Below are positions 57,038 to 64,000 of a stretch of DNA of 64,000 bases, one piece after another. This DNA comes from Cordia subcordata (lineage: Eukaryota > Streptophyta > Magnoliopsida > Boraginales > Cordiaceae). The position numbers and the translations under genes were made by a program. The stretch spans positions 4,650,001 through 4,714,000 of the forward strand of contig JAPTOF010000015.1 in NCBI GenBank assembly GCA_028554755.1, read 5' to 3'. The notes beneath the pieces are model-generated. The model did no database searches. It was not told the DNA's origin and worked only from the letters and a program-made list of their open reading frames with translations. Each line of letters starts with the position of its first letter. The stretch's first letter is position 1.

Positions 57038-57994
57038 AGATGAAATTTGAAAATTTGAGGTCCACCATGAAGGTTGCCGAGGCGGTGAATAGAGTTAGTG
57101 TAGAAGGAGAAAAGGATGGAGAAGAGTGCTTTAGAGTGGATATTATTGATTCTTGTGTCGAGGACTTTGTAGAGAGGACCATGACTAATGCAAAAGATTT
57201 GAGAAAATTTGAGGAATTGTTGTCTAGCTTTGATGCGAAGACCTTAGAGCGGAAATATGTAGCTTTCACCATCTTAATTCAGGATTCCATGATTGATAAG
57301 TCACTTGAGATTATTCCTTCTAGTCCTGATTCAAATTATGTCCCCGTCGATAATGTTGAGGTTGAATCACCCTTGGTTGAGCCTAGCCCATCTTTAGAGC
57401 TCAAACCCCTTCTCGAGCATTTAAAGTATATGCTTTTCTAGGCCCTAGTAAGACCCTTCTAGGTATTATAGCTTTTGATCTTTCTAGAGAGCATGAGAAG
57501 CGTCTCTTAGAGTTTCTTAGGAAATATAAGAAGGCTACAAAGTGGAAAATTGATGATTTGAGAGGAATAGATCATTTAGTTTGCATGCATCATATTAACC
57601 TTAAGGATGGAGCCGCTCCCACTCCTTCTAGGGAGATGTAAATGAGCACATGAGCAAAGTAGTTAAGAAAAAGATCATTAAGCTCTTAAATGTAGTCATC
57701 ATTTATCCGATCTCTGATAGTGAGCAAGTTAGCCTAGTCCAAGTTGTCCCTAAGAAGTCTAGGACCACGATCATAGAGAATGAGTGAGGAGAGCTTATCC
57801 CTGCACATACTCCCATAGGTTGGAGAGTCTGTACTGACTATAGAAAGCTCAACTCCAAAACTAGGAAAGATCATTTCCCGTTGCCTTTTCTAGACCAAAT
57901 CTTAGATAGTGCAGCTGGGCATAGCGACTATTATTTTCTAGATGGCTATTTGGATTATAATCAGATCCTCGTGTTTCCCGAGGACTAAGAGAAG
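57038..57994 (+). pseudogene. Element E pol copy 1: linker and first half of RT
   Basis: The linker (MKFENLRSTMKVAEAV, CFRVDIIDSCVED, PSLELKPL) is open for 133 codons from 57040. RT's first blocks (KWKIDDLRG, DSEQVSLVQVVPKK, KLNSKTRKDHFPLPF) follow in changing frames with stops. The copy is cut at 57994 by the target duplication of solo LTR F and continues at 59880. It is the left member of a direct duplication whose right member starts at 60481. Confidence 0.82.
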
Positions 57995-57999
57995 ACCAC

Positions 58000-59874
58000 T
58001 AATGCCATCTTTTGAGTGCAAGCACTAAGGACCCGCAAGCGCACAGATCGATGCAGTGTAATATGTACGAGAACAAGTGTTGAACCATAAGGAGGCTATG
58101 TTGTAGGATGGATTCTACGTGTGTGTGTCCTAGAGAATGCCTAAAAGGAAACCTAAACTAACTATTTTTGGTGTTTTTGGATGATCGAGAGCTCTAGGTA
58201 AAGAGAATTAAACTAAACTATAGGAATGGAAAGTGGGGAAACAAGCTAATCTAGAGGGAACTAATAAATGCAAAGGTGTTAGGGTGACTTCAACTTATGA
58301 ACGAGTGATTCTATACTTAGATGCTATGGGATTAAAGAATGATGGCTTACTATAGTAATTACTCTTAACTAGGTTGCTAAATTAGTGTCCTAATTTCCCT
58401 CTAGGACTAGGTACGAGTTCGTTCCTAGGCAGCGCCTCCTAGAGCTACGATATGGTCTTTATGACCTAGGGCTTTAAGAGTGACCAATTAGCTTCCTAGG
58501 TGACTTAGAATGAACGTACCCTAATACCTAAATCATTGGCCAAATTTAAAGCCAAGACCTAGTGTCACCAGGGTCGACTAAACCTATCCTGAAACCTATT
58601 GGCTGGATTTAAAGCCAAAGGAGACTCAAACTAGGCTAGCCATAAATTACTTGTCATTATTCTAAGGTCACTACAACGGGATTTGACTTGCTAGAACAAT
58701 CATACATGTTCTTGTTCAAGGTGTTTGTGAATAATGGGATATAGTCAACTACCAAACATCGTCATGCTCGAATTACACCATTAGAAGCGATTAACAACCA
58801 ACATGTATGGGTTATTGAAGTCATATTCACTATTAGGCATGCAAATATACATATAGACATGAATATAAGCATTACCCACTTCATAGCATCTACATATAAA
58901 CACATAGACATGATTACAGCATTTATTAGATGTCTTTAGTAACAAATAGACTTTAATTTATACATATGCTACTCATCTAGGCATTTTATCAAACATTTAG
59001 ACATGAATGAGAAAATAACCATTTGAACAAGAAAATCAAAACATGTATATATTCAGCCATCAAATCCATATCATAAGAGTATATAGTTAACCCATTACAT
59101 AAGCTAAATCACCCTACACAAGTCTACTCAATCATATTAGGAAATAGAATGAAAAAGAGATTATGAAGCTTCTTTTTCATCCTAGCTAATCTTGTACAAA
59201 GCTCTTGAGCAAACTTGAATCCAAATGTCTGAAACCCTCTAAATCCAATTGATTCAAGGTGATAAATGTTTGAGAGAGTGTGTGTGAGGTGGGTGAAAAC
59301 TAGGGTAAAGTGTGTGAGATATAGGTGTGAAGTATGTGATGGGTCTAAAATTCTTCCTAAAAAAAATCCCTTTTTCAAGTCTAAAAATCGAGCTTTTTAT
59401 ATCAACAACTACGAGCTGCCGATCAACTTAGCCGTTCGATCGACTTTGAAGGGGTAGTCAACCGACTTTTATTGGTATCTCTCTGGAGTGGCCGGTCGAC
59501 TGGAGAAACTTGACCGGTAATTTTTTATTGCTTTCTGGAGTGGCCGGTCGACCGGCTTTTCTTCTAGGTCATCTGGCTGACTTTTCTTCCTCTATTCTTT
59601 GTCTTTTTGGCCTCCAATCTTCTCCCCTCAACACGTGCATCCTCCATTTTCATCATCCATCATCATTCAGTCTCGATCTTAACCCAAAGTTCACCTAAAT
59701 CATTGAAAACAAGCATTAGTGTAGCAATTGTCTCTTAACCTTAATATATACAATTGTTTACGCTTAAGCCTATTCTTAACATAAGTGCTACACTAATGCA
59801 TCTTCATGAGCACTTAACACCTCTTAAACATGGGCAAATAATAACATAAACGCACACAAAAACACGACACATCA
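58000..59874 (-). mobile_element. Solo Athila-type LTR F, inverted (ACCAC target duplication)
   Basis: The 1875-bp LTR is flanked by ACCAC at 57995-57999 and 59875-59879. Its tip at 59874 ends ACACGACACATCA. The other tip begins TAATGCC, where TGATGCC is expected, so one terminal base is mutated. It contains hairpins at 58536-58555 and 58599-58618 (TTGGCTGGATTTAAAGCCAA in the second) and the GGTCGACC cluster near 59430-59570. Its subfamily is close to ATH1. It interrupts RT exactly between blocks that are contiguous at 61430-61440. Confidence 0.94.
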
Positions 59875-59879
59875 ACCAC

Positions 59880-60479
59880 TTTTACTTGTCCCACAGCTTT
59901 TGCCTATAAAAGAATGCCTTTTAGTATATGTAATGCCCCAGTGCCTTTTGAGAGGTGTATGATGACCATATTTAGTGACATAATATAGAGACACCTAGAA
60001 TATTCATGGATGATTTCTCAATCTTTGGTGATAGTTTTGACTAGTGCTTGAGTCATCTTTCATTAGTCTTAGACCGTTGTGTGGAGAATAACTTAGCGTT
60101 GAGTTGGGAGAAATCTCACTTCATGGTGTAACGAGGGATAGTTTTGGGTTATGTAGTTTCATCTAGTGGCATTCAAGTTGACCGAGCTAAGGTAGAATGA
60201 TAGAGAAGTTGCTTGTCCCTAAGTGTGTTAAGGATGTTAGATCCTTTCTAGGGCATGCAGGATTCTACCGTAGATTCATCAAGTATTTTAGCCACACTGC
60301 ATGACCTTTGTCTAGGCTCTTGGCATAGGACATCTATTTGAGTTCACTGATGAGTGCGTTAAGGCATTTGATAGGCTTAAATCCTTATTATCTTCTTCCC
60401 CAATCATCAACCACCTGACCATAGTCTCCGTTTCAAGGTTATGTGTGATGCATCTGATTATACGATAGGAGCTATTTTA
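59880..60479 (+). pseudogene. Element E pol copy 1: second half of RT to RNase H start
   Basis: This resumes at the TFTCP-like block after the solo LTR. The FMDDFSIFGD codons near 60005-60035 are in a shifted frame because of a base loss. The SWEKSHFMV, SFLGHAGFYRRFI and PLSRLL blocks follow, again in mixed frames. It ends inside the first RNase H block, MCDASDYTIGAIL, joined in frame to the linker of copy 2. Confidence 0.83.
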
Positions 60480-60480
60480 C

Positions 60481-62046
60481 AGATGAAATTTGGGAATTTG
60501 AGGTCCACCATACAAGTCGTTGAAGTGGTGAATAGTGCTAGTGTAGGAAGAGAAGAGGATAGTGAAGAATGCTTTAGAGTGGATGTGATTGATTCTTACA
60601 TTGAGGACTTCGTAGAGAGGACTATGACCGACGGAGAAGATTTAAGGAAATTTAAGAAATTGTTGTCTAGCTTTGATACGAGGACCTTAGAGCGGAAATG
60701 TGTAGCTTCTACCTCCATAGTTAAGGATTCCATGATTGATAACTCCCTTAAAGTTATTCCTTCTGGTCTTAATCTTAGTGATGGCCCATTGATGATGTTA
60801 AGATTGAGTCCCCCTTGGTTGAGCCCAACTGATCTTTAGAGCTCAAACCCCTTCTCCAGCATTTAAACTATACTTTGTGGCCCTAGTGAGACCCTTTCGG
60901 TTATGGTAGCTTTCGATGTTTCTAGAGAGCATAAGGAGCGTCTCTTAGAGGTTCTTAGGAAACATAGGAAGGCTACAGGGTGGAAAATTGACGATTTGAG
61001 AGGTATAGATCCTTCGGTTTGCTTGCATTGTATTCACCTTGAGAATGGAGCCATTCCTTCTAAGAAGATGCAAAGAAGGCTAAACCCACACATGAGGGAA
61101 GTAGTTAAGAAAGAGATAACTAAGCTCTTAGATGCAGATATTATATATTTGATCTCTGACAGTGAGTGGGTTAGTCCGGTCCAAGTAGTCCCTTAGAAGT
61201 TTGGGATCACAGTTGTAAAGAATGAGAAAGGAGAGTTTATCTTTACGTGTATTCCCACGGGTTAGAGAGTTTGTATTGACTATAGGAAGCTCAACTCCAA
61301 AACTACAAAAGATCATTTCCCATTGTCTTTTCTAGACTAGATCTTAGATAGAATAGCTTGGCATAGCTACTATTGCTTTCTAGATGGCTACTCCAAGTAT
61401 AATCAGATCCCTGTGTTTCTTGAGAACTAGGAGAAGACCACCTTTACTTGTCCCTATAGCACTTTTGCCTATAGGAGAATGCCCTTTGATCTATGTAATA
61501 CCCAACAACTTTTTTGAGGTGTATGATGGCCATTTTTAGTGACATGATTGAGAGACATTTAGTGATATTCATCGATGATTTCTCAATCTTTGGTGATAGT
61601 TTTGATGAGTGCTTGAGTCACCTCTCTTTAGTCTTAGACCATTGTGTGGAGAAGAACTTAGTGTTGAGTTGGGAGAAATCCCACTTCGTGGTGCAGTAGG
61701 GGATAGTTTTGGAGAATCTAGTCTCAGCTAGTGGCATCAAGCTGACCCAGATAAGGTAGAATTAATAGAGAAGTTGCCTGTCCTTAAGTGTGTTAAGGAT
61801 GTTAGATCTTTTCTAGGGCATATAGGATTCTACCATCGGTTCATTAAGGATTTTAGCCATATAGCGCATCCCTTGTCTAGGCTCTTAGCATAGGATATCC
61901 CCTTTGAGTTTGATGATGAATGTGTTAGACCTTTTAATGGGCTTAATTCTTTGTTGTCTACTTCCCTGATCATCCAACTGCCTAACTACAATCTTCCGTT
62001 TGAGATTATGTGTGACGCATCCGAATATGCGATAGGAGTTGTTTTA
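60481..62046 (+). pseudogene. Element E pol copy 2: linker, RT and RNase H start
   Basis: This is a second, diverged version of 57038-60479 (without F) of almost equal length. The linker is open to 60839 (CFRVDVIDSYIED). RT blocks occur at 60903-61196 (KATGWKIDDLRGIDPS, DSEWVSPVQVVP), around 61260-61440, and at 61514-61699, which contains a full FIDDFSIFGDSFDECLSHLS; Ile replaces Met in the usual FMDD. Stops include a TAG after QVVP. It ends at the CDASEYAIGVVL region that starts RNase H. Confidence 0.85.
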
Positions 62047-62420
62047 GGTCAACGATGAGATAAATTGCCCCATGTAGTGTACTATCCTAGTAAGACTCTG
62101 GATGAAACCCAAAAGAACTATACTACCTTAGAAAAAGAGCTTCTAGCAGTTGTCATCACCCTCGACAAGTTTAAGTCGTACATCCTAGGGTCCAAAGTGA
62201 TAGTCTACACCGATCATACAGCATTGAGGTATTTGTTAACTAAGAAAGAATATAAGCCCTACTTGATTAGGTGGTTGCTACTTCTTCAAGAGTTTTGACA
62301 TTGAAATCTAGGATAAAAAGGGTAGTGAGAATTTAGTAGCGAATCACCTTTCCCATTTGTTAGTAAGTCTTCTAGTGATCCATCTCATTTTCGTGATTCA
62401 TTTCTCGATGAGCGATTATT
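62047..62420 (+). pseudogene. Element E RNase H
   Basis: The frame is open for 77 codons from 62065: [29 protein letters not shown] and [12 protein letters not shown] with catalytic Glu and Asp. An extra base near 62294 (CAAGAGTTTTGAC) shifts the frame. The last Asp of the usual ADHLSRL is lost (ANHLSH-like). Confidence 0.85.
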
Positions 62421-63685
62421 TATCGTCTCTCATTACACACCATGGTTTGCTCACATTGTAAATTATCTTGCCATAGGGCGTTTTCCCTCCTATTAGGAGA
62501 AAAGAGAGAGAAAGAGATAAGTTCCTAGCATAAATGAGACATTTCTTTTCAGAGGATCCTTCTTTTCAAAAGGTGTATGGATTAAGTGATTCGCTGATGT
62601 GTACCTGAGGACGAATTCAAGAGCGTGTTGAGTATGTGTCATGATGAAGGATATGGAGGACATTTTAGTGGAAAGAAGACCACTGCGAATGTCATGTAAT
62701 ATGGATTCTTTTTGCCTAGTCTTTTTAGGGATACCCAAGAGCATTGCAAAAAGTGTCTTAAATGTCAACAATTTGGGTCCATCTTTAGGAGAAACATAAT
62801 GCATTTATTCTCTATTCTTTCATGTGAGTTATTTGATGTTTAGAGCATAGATTTTATGGGTCCATTTCCACTTACATTGGGTACCAATACATTTTAGTGG
62901 CCGTAAACTATGTGTCCAAATAGGTTAAGGCTATTCCTACATACACTAATGGTCACAGGGCAATGGTGAAATGCATTAAGGAGAACATTTTCTCTAGATT
63001 TAGAGTCCCTAGGGAGGTTTGCATTTTCACCATATGACTTTAGAGGCCTTGTTAAGGAGATATTTAGTCACCGATAAGGTAGGTACTCCTTACCATCTAC
63101 AAACTAGTAGACAGGTAGAAGTGTCCAATATAGAGATCAAACACATTTTAGAGAAGACAGTTAGACCTGATAGGAGAGATTGGTCTATTAGGTTGAACAA
63201 TGCTTTGTGGGTTTACCATATCGCTTTTAAGACTCCCACTAGTATGTCTCCATATAGATTGGCTTCTGGAAAAGCTTGTCACTTGCTAGTAGAACTTGAG
63301 CATAGGGCTTATTAGGCAATCAAGGCCCTAAACTTTGATTTAGTAAGAGCAAGTGGGAAAAAGGAGGCTTGACCTAGCGGAGTTAGAGGAGCTTAGATTT
63401 GAGTTGTATAAGAACACTAAGCTTTATAAGGATAAGACAAAAAGATTGCATGATAAATACATTCTTAAGAAATCATTCTCTACCAAAAGTTTGGTTGTTT
63501 AACTCATGTTTGAAACTTTTCCTAGGTAAGCTCAAGTCAACATGGGATGGTCCGTATGAAGTGTTAGTAGCCTACCCTTCCAGAGGAATTAAAATCAAGG
63601 ACTTGAAGGATAACCGAGAGATGACAATGAAAGGTCAATGCCTGAAGCATGCATATGATCCGAGCATAGCTCGTATGGAATATTA
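62421..63685 (+). pseudogene. Element E integrase
   Basis: The zinc region at about 62600-62790 is damaged ([14 protein letters not shown], then C-X2-C in another frame). The first catalytic Asp region survives as a SIDFMGP-like block near 62850. The segment with the second Asp is deleted: PR is followed directly by the GGLHFHH-like block near 63012, where ATH1 has VLISDGG. The Glu in RQVEVSN is kept. ORFs 63019-63315 and 63399-63686 cover the core end and C-terminus (KVWLFNSCLKLFLGKLKS, WDGPYEV). Confidence 0.85.
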
Positions 63686-64000
63686 ATGCTTCAGGACCCC
63701 ATTTATAGAGGTTGAAGATGAGCTGGTGATTGTCTGGCTAATGACATGGTGTTTAGCATTACTAAGAGGCAACTTAGGTTAAATTTTGCAATTTTGCCCT
63801 TATTTCATTTTCCTTTCTTTTTATTTTCTTTCGTTTTCTTTCACCCATACCAAAATGTTGAATCCCAATCTTTTTGTCCCATAAGATACACTGTTGCTTA
63901 TTATTGAACATGCCAATGCAAGCTTGCATAGGCAACGCCACTGACTGTGTTCTCTTTGTAAGTGTTGGTGGTTTATGAGTCACAAGGTTCGTAGTATAGT
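63686..64000 (+). other. Element E post-pol noncoding region, cut by window end
   Basis: This is the beginning of the same noncoding region as 14135-14430, with a copy of the palindrome near 63909-63932 in which the right arm has changes. The polypurine tract and 3' LTR would lie about 1.2 kb beyond the window. Confidence 0.82.

Larger units (their letters stand above)
45539..64000 (+). mobile_element. Athila element E, 3' end outside the window
   Basis: Its 5' LTR is 45539-54315 (split by element D), followed by a tRNA-Asp-type primer site, leader, gag, protease, linker, RT, RNase H and integrase, then the start of the post-pol region at the window end. It is interrupted by D (46971-53873) and solo LTR F (58000-59874). 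It carries a direct duplication of about 1.56 kb of pol (57038-60479 without F, and 60481-62046). All coding parts have stops and shifts. Confidence 0.88.

Noticed and set aside
1..64000. Host genes, tRNA or rRNA genes, CRISPR arrays
   Set aside because: Every stretch of useful length could be assigned to a retroelement part; no spliced gene model or structural RNA was recognised.

Overview
This window is plant nuclear DNA made almost entirely of nested LTR retrotransposons. I found no host gene, no structural RNA gene and no CRISPR array. The evidence for a plant is the Ty3/gypsy gag-pol type (Athila lineage), primer-binding sites complementary to tRNA-Asp or initiator tRNA-Met, LTRs of about 1.6-2.0 kb, a copia element and a tandem array of a miniature element (TRIM). 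The species cannot be told from the sequence. Such density is typical of pericentromeric or other gene-poor chromatin (inference).

Layout. 1-2452: 3' end of one Athila element followed by four stacked LTR fragments. 2453-6479 plus 17287-18650: an old, broken Athila element (A) split by a nearly complete younger Athila element, ATH1 (6480-17286; LTRs 6480-8246 and 15521-17286). 18651-25215: inverted Athila element B, itself hit by a solo LTR (21834-23605). 25216-34122: a decayed Ty1/copia element whose 5' LTR carries another solo LTR (25994-27874). 34123-35165: Athila LTR fragment. 35166-36272: tandem TRIM array. 36273-40541: Athila 3' end and LTR, the LTR split by an inverted solo copia LTR (37628-39511). 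40542-41049: LTR fragment. 41050-45538: element G. 45539-64000: Athila element E, split by the complete element D (46971-53873, minus strand) and by solo LTR F (58000-59874, minus strand).

Five insertions have exact 5-bp target-site duplications (CCAAT, GAGGT, CTTAA, TGCAC, ACCAC) and ATH1 has one with a single mismatch (GTCAA/ATCAA). The order of many events can therefore be read directly.

The most unusual content is the D/G group. These are non-autonomous elements with Athila-type LTRs, PBS and PPT but no protease, RT, RNase H or integrase. They carry a conserved open frame instead. It contains a retroviral-type zinc knuckle, an acidic spacer, and a segment that aligns without gaps to the linker just upstream of RT in Athila pol. 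D/G elements and full Athila elements also share covarying hairpins in the LTR, a palindrome after the coding region and a duplicated polypurine motif. These are candidate cis signals for mobilisation in trans (inference).

All autonomous coding regions seen here are broken by stops, frameshifts or deletions, so they are annotated as pseudogenes.
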